This document shows, one piece after another, positions 1-6,699 of a stretch of DNA of 11,015 nt. Source of the DNA: Nitrospira sp. (lineage in GTDB: Bacteria > Nitrospirota > Nitrospiria > Nitrospirales > Nitrospiraceae); contig JABMDH010000044.1 of NCBI GenBank assembly GCA_015904075.1, positions 10,600 through 21,614 of the forward strand, written 5' to 3'. Below the pieces are notes generated by a model. It was not told where the DNA came from. It saw only the letters and a program-made list of their open reading frames with translations, and made no database searches. The number at the start of each line of letters is the position of its first letter. Within the stretch, counting starts at the first letter, position 1. The translations under genes were made by a program, and so were the position numbers.

Positions 1-197
1 GTGCGTGCCAGAGTGTGACGGTGATCGGAAGAGAGGGCGTGCTTGTGGATGGCCTTGATACCGGGATCTTCGTCTTAGGGCCTGAACGAGGGATGGCGCT
101 GATCGAACGGCTTGCGGGGGTTGAAGCGATCATCATCGACAATCAGGGCACCATGACCCTGTCGTCTGGGCTTCGGTCCAGATTGCGTGCGCCATGA
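1..197 (+). CDS. apbE: FAD:protein FMN transferase (ApbE family), C-terminal fragment
   Basis: Only the last 65 codons are in the window; the frame is open from base 3 and stops with TGA at 195-197. The visible peptide holds the ApbE C-terminal pattern: a TVIG strand, a D-G-L-D-T segment matching the family's (A)DALATA helix, the F-V-L-G-P-E-R-G turn, then A-L-I-E-R-L-x-G-V-E-A-I-I-I. ApbE enzymes use FAD to attach FMN covalently to threonine residues of extracytoplasmic flavoproteins such as NqrC/RnfG-type subunits and need Mg2+; the metal-binding part would lie left of the window. The gene converges on tonB, with its stop 21 bp from the tonB stop. The position fits a redox or iron-related locus, but no partner flavoprotein is visible. 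Family assignment is fairly sure; the short visible length is the main limit. Confidence 0.75.
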   Translation, partial: ACQSVTVIGREGVLVDGLDTGIFVLGPERGMALIERLAGVEAIIIDNQGTMTLSSGLRSRLRAP

Positions 198-233
198 GCC
201 GTCGCGCGACGGCGGTGGCTACCGCGCTGTTTT
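198..233. terminator. GC-rich dyads between convergent apbE and tonB, probable bidirectional terminator
   Basis: Immediately after the apbE stop, 198-213 is a perfect 16-nt palindrome (GCCGTCGC/GCGACGGC). It overlaps a second small hairpin, GCGGT-ggct-ACCGC at 212-225, which is followed by TGTTTT at 228-233. The second stem overlaps the tonB stop codon at 219-221. Position and base content suit a terminator for apbE on the plus strand. The T-tract is short, and no clear T-run exists for the minus strand. Inference from structure only. Confidence 0.45.
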
Positions 234-1064
234 AAGATCGTAGATGATCGAGAACTTCACCGGCATGTGAGGCCGTTCCAGCGGGTGTGAGAGCATAATG
301 GGCGGGCCTTTTCTGACGTCTTCCACAGCGACTTGATCGAGCATCGCGTTCCCGGAGCTCTTGGCGACACGCACGTCGCTCAAGACGCCATCCTCATGCA
401 GCACTGCCGTTAACGTAACTTTCCCCTGAATCCCCTCGGTTCGCAACATGGCCGGATAGCGTTTGTCGAGATCCTCGATCCATTTGGCCATAAGTTCCGA
501 GAGCCATCCGTAATCGGGCTTGATGGGCTTGAACTGTTCGGCGTGAGAGTTGGTAGCGAGTTGTGGTCCGGGAGAGGGGTCCACTTGTTGATGTGTCGGT
601 ATGTCTGGAGTGATGGGTGGTGAATCAAGTTGAGTGGGAGATACCGGGTGAGTAGGTGCTGCAGCCGTGTGCTGAGTCGATGGGACGGTATACGATGATG
701 CGGTGGACACAGGCGGTGGCGGTTCAATCGAAGGAGCGAGTGTCGTCGCGGTCTCTCCCGGCTCCGGCTTTGGTAGAACCGGTTGTGCAGGAGGGGGGTC
801 TGTCGCCGGGTGTGTGGGTGTCGGCGGTACGGAAGGTGACACCCGCCGTGCCATGGCTGTTTCATGCGGTGATGGAGTGGTCATCGGCGAGGAGGCGGTC
901 ATCGCCACATCCCATGTGAATGGTTCTGCCTGGGGTGCCAATCGCAAGCTCTGTAAGAAAAAGACGACGCCGATGGCCACACCGCCATGCAGCAGACAGG
1001 AAACAACCCAGCCTGTAGTTTCAGGGGTTGTTCGATCGATTGGATGCCGTCGAGTCGCGATCAT
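219..1064 (-). CDS. tonB: TonB family energy-transducing protein
   Basis: 281 aa. TonB carries inner-membrane proton-motive energy, harvested by ExbB-ExbD, to outer-membrane TonB-dependent receptors. Visible layout: a short basic cytoplasmic N-terminus; one membrane anchor at about residues 18-40 containing the TonB S-x-x-x-H motif (S22, H26); a long Pro/Thr/Ser-rich periplasmic spacer at about 55-175; and a C-terminal TonB domain from about 195 to 281. That domain has Y-P near 203, the G-x-V-x-L-x-x-V-L/D-G-x-L-x-D-V-x-V-x-K-S-S-G core, and an aromatic-rich final strand (F-S-I-I-Y-D-L). Its ATG shares ATGA with the exbD stop at 1061-1064, so it is very probably translationally coupled as the last gene of exbB-exbD-tonB. 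The iron-type ABC genes nearby suggest iron uptake, but the receptor is not in the window. Confidence 0.9.
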   Translation of the reverse strand: MIATRRHPIDRTTPETTGWVVSCLLHGGVAIGVVFFLQSLRLAPQAEPFTWDVAMTASSPMTTPSPHETAMARRVSPSVPPTPTHPATDPPPAQPVLPKPEPGETATTLAPSIEPPPPVSTASSYTVPSTQHTAAAPTHPVSPTQLDSPPITPDIPTHQQVDPSPGPQLATNSHAEQFKPIKPDYGWLSELMAKWIEDLDKRYPAMLRTEGIQGKVTLTAVLHEDGVLSDVRVAKSSGNAMLDQVAVEDVRKGPPIMLSHPLERPHMPVKFSIIYDLKTAR

Positions 1065-1438
1065 GGCAGACGGATTACCTCAAGACTGACTTGCTGAAAC
1101 CCAAGGCCGCGGATGTCATCCACCAGGGCGACGAACTTTTCCAGCAATGTGACTTTGTCCGCACGGACGACCACGGCGGACTCACGAGATTCAGCCATCA
1201 GTATAGAGGGGAGCCCTCCGTCGGGGATGGGTTTGTCGTTGACGAACAGGTTGCCCTCCGATGTGAGCGTAATGATGATGGGAACGTCCTTCCGGTCGCT
1301 GACGGTTTTGGCCTTCGCCAAATTCACGGGAATCTGCCCCGTACTGATGAATGTGGCCGTCGTCAGGACGATGACCAGCAAGACGAGCATCACATCCACG
1401 AGCGGAATGACATTGATCTGATCAATGTCCTGTTTCAT
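1061..1438 (-). CDS. exbD: Biopolymer transport protein ExbD
   Basis: 125 aa, close to the usual length. ExbD sits in the ExbB channel and carries the proton-relay aspartate that powers TonB. The sequence starts with a short cytoplasmic tail (D-I-D-Q-I-N-V-I-P) and then one membrane helix at about residues 11-31. That helix contains P-L-V-D-V-M-L-V-L-L, where D15 corresponds to the essential intramembrane Asp. The remainder is the periplasmic domain, including a G-N-L-F-V-N-D strand and the late G-F-Q-Q-V-S-L segment typical of the family. The start lies 17 bp inside the end of exbB, with an AAGG seven bases before the ATG. The stop overlaps the tonB start. TolR is a related alternative, but the gene order with tonB favours ExbD. 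Confidence 0.93.
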   Translation of the reverse strand: MKQDIDQINVIPLVDVMLVLLVIVLTTATFISTGQIPVNLAKAKTVSDRKDVPIIITLTSEGNLFVNDKPIPDGGLPSILMAESRESAVVVRADKVTLLEKFVALVDDIRGLGFQQVSLEVIRLP

Positions 1439-1853
1439 GTTGTGCCTTGTATTGGGTCAAAAGTTCAGCAACACGACGCCGAAGCACATTGTTCATGACG
1501 ACGCAGGGAATGGCGACCATCAAGCCAACGGCTGTGGCTTTCAATGCCAGGCTCAAGCCGATCATAATGGTATTGACGGCCATCGTACCGGACGTCCCCA
1601 TCGTGTGAAAGGTTAACATGATACCAAGGACAGTGCCGAGGAGGCCAATGTAGGGCGCATTGGCGGCGACGGTCCCAATGATCACAAGACGTCTAGTGAG
1701 CGTGATCTCCAGCAGTTGTGCGTTGGGGTACTGGCTCAGGTCCACCCGTCGATAGAAGAGCCAGCGTTCCACGGCGACCGCGACCGACCAGAGGCTCAGA
1801 ACCAGGAGGAGGCCGATCACCCCGTAATCAACCGCGTGTTTCAGCGCGTCCAT
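1422..1853 (-). CDS. exbB: ExbB/MotA-TolQ family proton channel (short form)
   Basis: 143 aa, much shorter than the roughly 240-aa proteobacterial ExbB and similar in size to the short ExbB class known from Epsilonproteobacteria. It forms the pentameric inner-membrane channel around ExbD. Three membrane segments are visible: about 10-28, about 55-80 in the N-A-P-Y-I-G-L-L-G-T-V-L-G region that is the MotA/TolQ/ExbB signature, and about 100-122 (L-K-A-T-A-V-G-L-M-V-A-I-P). The cytoplasmic loop between helices 1 and 2 is short, which accounts for the reduced length. A strong ribosome-binding site (AAGGAG, minus strand, 1860-1865) precedes the ATG, so this is the first gene of the exbB-exbD-tonB operon. 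No disruption is seen; the compact form appears natural. Confidence 0.92.
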   Translation of the reverse strand: MDALKHAVDYGVIGLLLVLSLWSVAVAVERWLFYRRVDLSQYPNAQLLEITLTRRLVIIGTVAANAPYIGLLGTVLGIMLTFHTMGTSGTMAVNTIMIGLSLALKATAVGLMVAIPCVVMNNVLRRRVAELLTQYKAQHETGH

Positions 1854-1921
1854 TGTGACTCCTTACATTCCTATTCTGGAGGTGTGACCCATGCTGGCGA
1901 GAAAGCCGGAGATTGGTTCAT

Positions 1922-1950
1922 CAATGCCAGATTGCAGGGAATCCTGTCAA
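1922..1950 (-). promoter_or_regulatory. Possible sigma70-type promoter for exbB-exbD-tonB
   Basis: Reading the minus strand, a perfect -35 hexamer TTGACA occupies 1950-1945. It is followed at 17 bp by GCATTG (1927-1922), a poor -10. Transcription would begin near 1915 and give a leader of about 60 nt before the exbB ATG at 1853. The region lies in the 117-bp gap between the ABC ATPase stop and exbB. No Fur-box-like GATAATGATAATCATTATC array was seen. The weak -10 keeps confidence low. Confidence 0.3.
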
Positions 1951-1970
1951 TCCGTCAGCGCACGGGCACG

Positions 1971-3101
1971 TTATGCTCGATCAGGGAATTGGCCGGCTCG
2001 AAACAATACGGTATGTGTTGCGGATACACGAAGCTCAACGGCCGTTCCTTCCTGATAAACACTGGTTGAGCTTTCGCTGCTGTGGACGATTTGGCCGGAG
2101 CTCAGCCGGACCGTATACAGATTTTCTGAGCCTCGAAACTGCCGGGCGACGATACGGGGCCCAGCCGAGTTGTTCGGGAGAAGGTGAATATCGTCGGGAC
2201 GAATCATCACGACCACGGGGGTGTTGTCTTCTGCAGCCAGTGTGTTGGGAAAAGTTCCCAATTCGGTATGGACCATGCCTTGTTGGACATGTCCAGTGAT
2301 AAAGTCGGCCTGCCCGACGAAGTCGGCGACGAATGGCGTCGAAGGGAGGTGGTAGATGATTTCCGGCGAATCCATCTGTTCCAGCACACCATGGTTTAGC
2401 ACGGCAATCCGGTCGGCCATGGCAAAGGCCTCGTCATGGTCGTGGGTGACCAAGATGGTCGTCGTTTTCATCCGGCGCAACAGCGTATGGAGTTCTTGGC
2501 GCATGCGGCCGGCCATATCGGGGTCGAGGTTACTGAACGGTTCATCCAGCAACAGCACGACCGGATTTTGTACCAACGCCCGAGCCAACGCTACGCGCTG
2601 CTGCTGCCCGCCTGATAGCTCGTGCGGATAGCGCCGCTCAAAACCTTCCAAGCCAGTCAGCCGCAACATCTCTTGAACCCGGTTCTCCCGATCCGATCGG
2701 GACAGGTGACCCAGTCCAAAGGCAATGTTGCCGACGACGCGCAGGTGAGGGAACAGGGCATATTCTTGGAAGACCATGCCGACATGCCGTTCTTCAGTGG
2801 GGATCGTATCCGAGGAAGAAGAGACTCGCCGGCCTGACAGGAAGATCTCTCCCGACCTCACCGGCTCAAAGCCGGCGATGGCCCTTAGCACAGTGGTTTT
2901 GCCGCAGCCTGATGGCCCGAGCAGGCAAAGTATTTCCCCTTCCCGCGCTGAAAATGAAATATCACGAATAGCCGGGCGGTGCGGATCATAGGCGCAGGAT
3001 ACCGAGCGCAGTTCTAAAATAGGAGCTGCCGGTGCGCATAGATCGGCCTGGCTGTCGAACCGGTTGGTGTCCGCAGGGGTTGGATGTGATTCAGTCGTCA
3101 T
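1971..3101 (-). CDS. fbpC: ABC transporter ATP-binding protein, iron(III)/FbpC-like
   Basis: 376 aa. This is a full-length importer ATPase of the iron(III)/sulfate/spermidine/molybdate group, predicted to drive uptake through an FbpB-type permease. Residues about 28-265 form the nucleotide-binding domain: Walker A G-P-S-G-C-G-K-T-T (62-70), Q-loop Q112, signature L-S-G-G-Q-Q-Q-R-V (162-170), Walker B L-L-L-D-E-P with D186-E187, and switch His220. The distal 110 residues are a TOBE-like regulatory domain (I-R-P-D-D-I-H near 296-302). The ATG lies 8 bp past the permease stop, with AGG close to that stop as a weak ribosome-binding site. The first 25 residues are low in motifs and could be a lineage-specific extension. 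All catalytic motifs are intact, but the neighbouring permease is truncated and no substrate-binding protein is present, so the substrate is inferred. Confidence 0.85.
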   Translation of the reverse strand: MTTESHPTPADTNRFDSQADLCAPAAPILELRSVSCAYDPHRPAIRDISFSAREGEILCLLGPSGCGKTTVLRAIAGFEPVRSGEIFLSGRRVSSSSDTIPTEERHVGMVFQEYALFPHLRVVGNIAFGLGHLSRSDRENRVQEMLRLTGLEGFERRYPHELSGGQQQRVALARALVQNPVVLLLDEPFSNLDPDMAGRMRQELHTLLRRMKTTTILVTHDHDEAFAMADRIAVLNHGVLEQMDSPEIIYHLPSTPFVADFVGQADFITGHVQQGMVHTELGTFPNTLAAEDNTPVVVMIRPDDIHLLPNNSAGPRIVARQFRGSENLYTVRLSSGQIVHSSESSTSVYQEGTAVELRVSATHTVLFRAGQFPDRA

Positions 3102-3109
3102 CGTTCAAC

Positions 3110-3720
3110 CTAGGCCGCACGCCAATCACGCGATAACAGAAGTGCCAACGCCGGCAAACCGACCAGCACAATCAGCAGTGCGGAGGGCGCCGCCAGTTGA
3201 TAGTACTCTTCGCTCGCCTCCAGCCACACACGGATTGCCAGCGTGTCAAAACCTACCGGACGCAGGAGCAGTGTGGCCGGCAACTCTTTCATCGTTTGCA
3301 GAAACATCAGGACCCAGGCTGCGATAAAGCCATTGCGTATGAGCGGCAGCGTCACACGACGCCAGGTTGACTGAACACCGAGCCCCAATGTGCGGGCTGC
3401 TTCTTCAAGATTGGGCGTAATCTGCTGCAGCGCCGGTTCAAGCGACTGAAGTCCGGCGGGGAGAAAATGCAGCACGTAGGCGACGATCAAGACGACCACC
3501 GTGCCATACACGAACGGCACCAGTTTGAGGCACAGCACCAGGACAGCCAGAGCCGCAACCGGTCCGGGGAGGACATAGCCGGCGTAAGCCGCCTGTAGGC
3601 AGCCCAGATTGAGCCAGGTCGGTTTCCGGCTTGCGAGATAGGCCAGCGGAAGGCCGATCAAGACTCCTGCCGTAGCGGCAAGGGCTGAAAGAAAAGCGCT
3701 ATTCCAAACAAAACCGGGTT
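3110..3720 (-). pseudogene. fbpB: FbpB-like iron ABC transporter permease, 5'-truncated (C-terminal half only)
   Basis: The open frame runs from the TAG at 3110-3112 leftward through a TTG codon at 3661 to about 3720, with an in-frame TGA at 3725-3727. Translation through 3719 still looks like permease (…F-V-W-N-S-A-F-L-S-A-L…G-L-P-L-A-Y-L-A). That is the start of the second binding-protein-dependent transport domain in two-domain FbpB proteins, which are about 500 aa. The EAA loop (E-E-A-A-R-T-L-G… then L-P-L-I) is present and intact, followed by further membrane segments. The entire first domain is missing and no real start with a ribosome-binding site is visible. A product from TTG 3661 (183 aa) is possible but would lack part of the core. 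It was probably the gene before the ATPase (8-bp gap), inactivated by a break at about 3720. Confidence 0.75.
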
Positions 3721-3804
3721 GGTCTCATCGAAGTCATCGGCATCGGCCTTATTCTGGCCGGCGTCTGGGTAGTGAACCGCCAAACAGTTGAGTCAACGAA
3801 CTAA
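3721..3804 (+). pseudogene. 3' fragment of a DMT/EamA-like transporter
   Basis: On the plus strand, the codons from 3721 to the TAA at 3802-3804 read G-L-I-E-V-I-G-I-G-L-I-L-A-G-V-W-V-V-N-R and then a short polar tail. This resembles the final membrane helix of EamA/DMT-superfamily transporters, where an E-x-x-G-x-x-L-I-x-x-G-V pattern closes the protein. No start codon or upstream part remains; the preceding bases encode the truncated permease on the other strand. The stop codon abuts the inverted-repeat element at 3805. The fragment is only 27 codons, so the family call is tentative. Confidence 0.45.
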
Positions 3805-4038
3805 CAGGATGCTGAAAAATTCCGCCAGCGGCGTTCTCGCATCGCTCAGAGGCTCAACGTAATAAGCCCAACTGACACAAGAAACCTATCCGCTCGCATC
3901 TGATCGAAACGAGCGGTTCAAGCGAAGCTTGGTATGTACCTCCTCGCCTCTTCGCTCGCTCCGGCCTTGCTTGTGGAACGGGGCGTCTTGGCGCACCGGG
4001 GTGGGCGGGTGAGACCATTGATCTTTTTGAGCATCCTG
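3805..4038. repeat. 234-bp inverted-repeat-bounded intergenic element (Nitrospira-type repeat, MITE/terminator-like)
   Basis: The ends are CAGGATGCTGAAAAA (3805-3819) and TTTTTGAGCATCCTG (4024-4038), inverted repeats matching at 14 of 15 positions. Interior blocks include a segment near 3822-3860 rich in CGC/GCG (with GAGGC at about 3850) and a counterpart near 3938-3965 (with GCCTC) that can partly pair with it. A smaller hairpin, CCGCTCG/CGAGCGG, lies at 3890-3916. From memory, near-identical ends and the block reading acgttgagcctctgagcgat on the minus strand recur between genes in Nitrospira genomes; this was not checked. It starts one base after a stop codon. Its T-rich arm ends suggest it could stop transcription from both sides. 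No protein is encoded. Confidence 0.7.
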
Positions 4039-4250
4039 ATGCGATCGAATTTGTAGTGCTATCTGTAAGATGGCAGCGATTTTTTCCGTAGCCTGCTAAG
4101 CTCCTGTAATTATCGTATTCTCCCTGCTCTCGATCATGGCCCCCGTTTGGAGTATCATGCACATCCGGGGAATGCTGGGCCTTCTGTCGCTTCGTGGTCA
4201 ACGTCGTCGTCGGATACTAGACGGTCGAGTTTTTCAGGTCGCGAACAGTC
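4039..4250 (+). other. Intergenic leader of the sensor-kinase operon
   Basis: These 212 bp separate the repeat element from the kinase start. An A/T-rich stretch near 4108-4120 (GTAATTATCGTATTC) is the likeliest place for a -10, but no good -35 could be paired with it. The kinase ATG at 4251 has only a weak CAGG about 12 bases upstream. No conserved small gene or RNA was recognised; open frames on the minus strand here are uncharacterised and low in motif content. Confidence 0.4.
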
Positions 4251-5708
4251 ATGAACATTAATTACGCCCGGGCACTCATTCCGCTGATCCTGGCCGGAAC
4301 GTTCCTGGCCGATGTATTCATGCCGTGGGGTTATGCGGTCTGGGTTGTCGGGGATGCCTTCGGCGTATTCTTGGCCCTCTGGATTGAGTGGCCGATTGCC
4401 CCCTATGTCGTTGCGGCCATTGGGACCGTTCTCGTGTACATGGGGCATACACTTTCTCTCCCGGGTATTCCCCAGGACATCGCGATCTTCAATCGGATTC
4501 TGGGCGTTATCCTCTTGTGGATTACAGCGGGGCTTGTCGCACGAGCGAGAAGGGCGAAGCTCGACGATGCCACCAGGCGGCTGGGTGCGATTGTCGAGAG
4601 CAGCAGCGATGCCATTTTGAGTGTGACTCCTGACGGGTTTGTGACCACGTGGAATGCCGGCGCAGAGCGTATTTTCGGGTATACCGCCACGGAGATGATC
4701 GGTCGTTCGATACTGACGCTGATCCCCGCGCATCTACGGCGGGATATGGCCTGGCTGCTGGCTACGGTACGGGGTGCGCATGACATTCATACCTATGACG
4801 CCGTTCGGTTGACTAAAGACAGCCGGTGCATCGATGTATCAGTCACCTTATCGCCGCTCAAAGACGCGGTTGGTCAGTTTGTGGGGGTCTCGAAAGTCAT
4901 CCGCGATATCAGCGAGCGGAAGCGAGGGGAGACACTTCTGCAACAGGCGCATGAAGCGCTGGAAATGAAAGTTCAAGAACGAACTGCCGAATTGAGCAGG
5001 GCCAACAACTCTCTACGGGAACTATCCGGCCGGTTGATGCAAGTGCAGGAAGAAGAGCGAAGCCGGCTTGCCCGAGATCTGCACGACGAAATCGGACAGT
5101 TGCTGACGGCACTGAAGATCGATCTCCAGGCAATCCAGCACGGTGAGGTCGGACAGGCACGGTCCGGTTCCCTCATGGACAGTCTTGCGTTGGTGGACCG
5201 ACTGTTGACTCAAGTGCGGACGTTGGCGCTGGATTTACGCCCGGCCATTCTTGACGATCTGGGTCTCGTGTCGGCGCTTCGGTGGTACGCGAACAGGCAG
5301 GCCTCGCGTAATGGATGGATCCTTCATTTTTCCGTTGAGGGAATGGTTGAGCGGGTTCCGGCCCTCATCGAGGTGGCGTGTTTCCGCAGTGTGCAAGAGG
5401 CGCTGACCAACATCGCGAAATACGCGAGCGCGAAGATCATCGATCTCACATTGTCTCGGCAGGACCAGGAAGTGACGCTGGTGATTCAGGACAACGGGAT
5501 TGGATTTGACATGGCGTCGGCGCGGCAACATGCACTGGACGGGGAAAGCATGGGATTGTTCGGTATGGAGGAGCGAGTGCGATTGGCCGGCGGAAACTTG
5601 GTGATTGCGTCGACGCCGGGGCAAGGGACGAGATTGCACCTTCGTTTTCCACTCGTCGAGCACGAGCAGACCAAGCGGCGTGGAACCATTGAGGCGATGA
5701 CATCATGA
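4251..5708 (+). CDS. Membrane-bound PAS-domain sensor histidine kinase (HisKA_3/NarX-type)
   Basis: 485 aa. It autophosphorylates on a histidine and passes the phosphate to the regulator encoded next. Layout: four hydrophobic segments at about 7-23, 26-44, 48-66 and 80-97 with short loops; a PAS domain at about 108-222 (I-V-E-S-S-S-D-A-I start, closing V-I-R-D-I-S-E-R-K); a coiled linker at about 225-262; a HisKA_3 dimerisation domain with E-E-E-R-S-R-L-A-R-D-L-H-D-E-I-G and phospho-acceptor H278; and a HATPase_c domain with N387 in the N box (A-L-T-N-I-A-K-Y-A), D-N-G-I-G-F-D from D414, G-L-F-G-M-E-E-R-V and G-Q-G-T. All catalytic boxes are present. The membrane part has almost no periplasmic domain, so the signal is probably sensed in the membrane or by PAS. 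The stop shares ATGA with the regulator start. The stimulus is unknown. Confidence 0.9.
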   Translation: MNINYARALIPLILAGTFLADVFMPWGYAVWVVGDAFGVFLALWIEWPIAPYVVAAIGTVLVYMGHTLSLPGIPQDIAIFNRILGVILLWITAGLVARARRAKLDDATRRLGAIVESSSDAILSVTPDGFVTTWNAGAERIFGYTATEMIGRSILTLIPAHLRRDMAWLLATVRGAHDIHTYDAVRLTKDSRCIDVSVTLSPLKDAVGQFVGVSKVIRDISERKRGETLLQQAHEALEMKVQERTAELSRANNSLRELSGRLMQVQEEERSRLARDLHDEIGQLLTALKIDLQAIQHGEVGQARSGSLMDSLALVDRLLTQVRTLALDLRPAILDDLGLVSALRWYANRQASRNGWILHFSVEGMVERVPALIEVACFRSVQEALTNIAKYASAKIIDLTLSRQDQEVTLVIQDNGIGFDMASARQHALDGESMGLFGMEERVRLAGGNLVIASTPGQGTRLHLRFPLVEHEQTKRRGTIEAMTS

Positions 5709-6358
5709 GCCACCTTCGGGTTGTGATCGTAGAAGATCATGCGTTGGTCAGGGCCGGTATGCGGGCCCTTCTGCAAAAACTCGATGGCATCGAAGTCGTC
5801 TCGGACGTGGGAGATGGGTTGGAGGCCATCAAGGCGGTGCACACAGACGCGCCTGATCTTGTGCTGATGGATATTGCAATGCCGGGCTTGAACGGACTCG
5901 ATGCAACATTCCGGATCGTGAGGGAGTCGCCGACCACACGTGTGATTCTGGTCTCGATGCATGCCAATGAAGAATATCTCCGGCAAGCGCTGCACGCTGG
6001 TGCGTCGGGCTATCTCTTGAAGGGCGCAGAATTGGCTGAACTTGAGCTGGCCATCAGGACGGTGGGAAGAGGTGAGACCTACCTGACTCCGGCGGTCGCG
6101 AAATATGCCATTGAAGCGTATCGGGAGCATCCCGAAGGGCCCTCCGGTCCGTTGGCCAAGCTCAGCATGCGGCAGCGTGAAATTCTGCAGCTCATTGCGG
6201 AAGGGCATACCACAAAAGATATTGCCCAGCGTCTCAACTTGAGCGTCAAAACGGTTGAAACACACCGAAGCCAATTGATGGAACGGCTCGAAATTCATGA
6301 TGTGCCCGGTCTCGTTCGCTTCGCGATCGGTGTCGGATTGGTCCAGCCCTACTCCTAG
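5705..6358 (+). CDS. NarL/FixJ-family response regulator
   Basis: 217 aa, standard for the family. The N-terminal receiver domain (1-125) has the acidic pair E10-D11, phospho-acceptor D56 in L-M-D-I-A-M-P, the switch residue S84 and K106 in Y-L-L-K-G. The C-terminal LuxR-type helix-turn-helix at about 152-212 has L-S-x-R-Q-R-E-I-L-Q-L-I-A-E-G and D-I-A-Q-R-L-x-L-S-V-K-T-V-E-T-H, both well conserved. The start overlaps the kinase stop by 4 bp, which indicates coupled translation and a cognate pair. It is the last gene before the urt operon, on the same strand and 466 bp upstream. It could control urt genes, its own operon or something distant; the sequence shows only adjacency plus candidate dyads before urtB. 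Confidence 0.92.
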   Translation: MSHLRVVIVEDHALVRAGMRALLQKLDGIEVVSDVGDGLEAIKAVHTDAPDLVLMDIAMPGLNGLDATFRIVRESPTTRVILVSMHANEEYLRQALHAGASGYLLKGAELAELELAIRTVGRGETYLTPAVAKYAIEAYREHPEGPSGPLAKLSMRQREILQLIAEGHTTKDIAQRLNLSVKTVETHRSQLMERLEIHDVPGLVRFAIGVGLVQPYS

Positions 6359-6699
6359 CCCGCACGGCTCTTAACGGGTCGTTGCCTCTTCAACAGGCTC
6401 AGGGTTCCGGGCACGGTTGAGGGGCGAAACAAATTCCATGGAATGCTTCGGGTTTCGAGCCCTGAGTTTCGAGTATCAGGGGCGTGTTTCCTGGCAACAC
6501 GAAACATGAAGACAGAAACTTGCAACGCTATTCTCCGGAGCGCTGCATCGGCGATTGCCGTAGAAACGCTCATGAATTGTCCAGGTTTCTGCGCAAAAGT
6601 TTAAATGCATCATGCCTTCCTGAACTCCCTGTAACTTCTCAGTGATTTCCCGGCTTGCTTTCAGGGTTTTCCCGATAGGGGGGCATCGTCTTTTATGAG
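6359..6699 (+). other. Gene-free structured region after the response regulator
   Basis: No protein-coding gene is supported here. The stretch 6425-6501 contains consecutive dyads: outer CGAAAC/GTTTCG (6425-6430, 6452-6457) enclosing the perfect palindrome ATTCCATGGAAT (6433-6444); CCCTGA/TCAGGG (6460-6465, 6476-6481); and CGTGTT/AACACG (6483-6488, 6496-6501). The pentamer GTTTC or its complement GAAAC occurs eight times between 6426 and 6589. No T-rich tail follows the hairpins, so a classical rho-independent terminator for the regulator is not evident. The region could be a degenerate repeat, a structured leader or an untranslated RNA. Confidence 0.4.

Noticed and set aside
3822..4020. CRISPR array or tRNA in the gene-poor region
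   Set aside because: There are no regularly spaced direct repeats and no cloverleaf or T-loop pattern; the structure is explained by inverted arms.
3854..4201. 115-codon open frame on the minus strand
   Set aside because: It runs across the inverted-repeat element and the kinase leader, has a low-complexity charged composition and no recognisable domain.
5486..6298. 270-codon open frame on the minus strand
   Set aside because: It is antisense to the kinase ATPase domain and the response regulator, whose conserved motifs explain the sequence.
6491..6510. Sigma54 promoter suggested by TGGCA at 6492-6496
   Set aside because: The required GC of the -12 element does not occur at the correct spacing after the GG.
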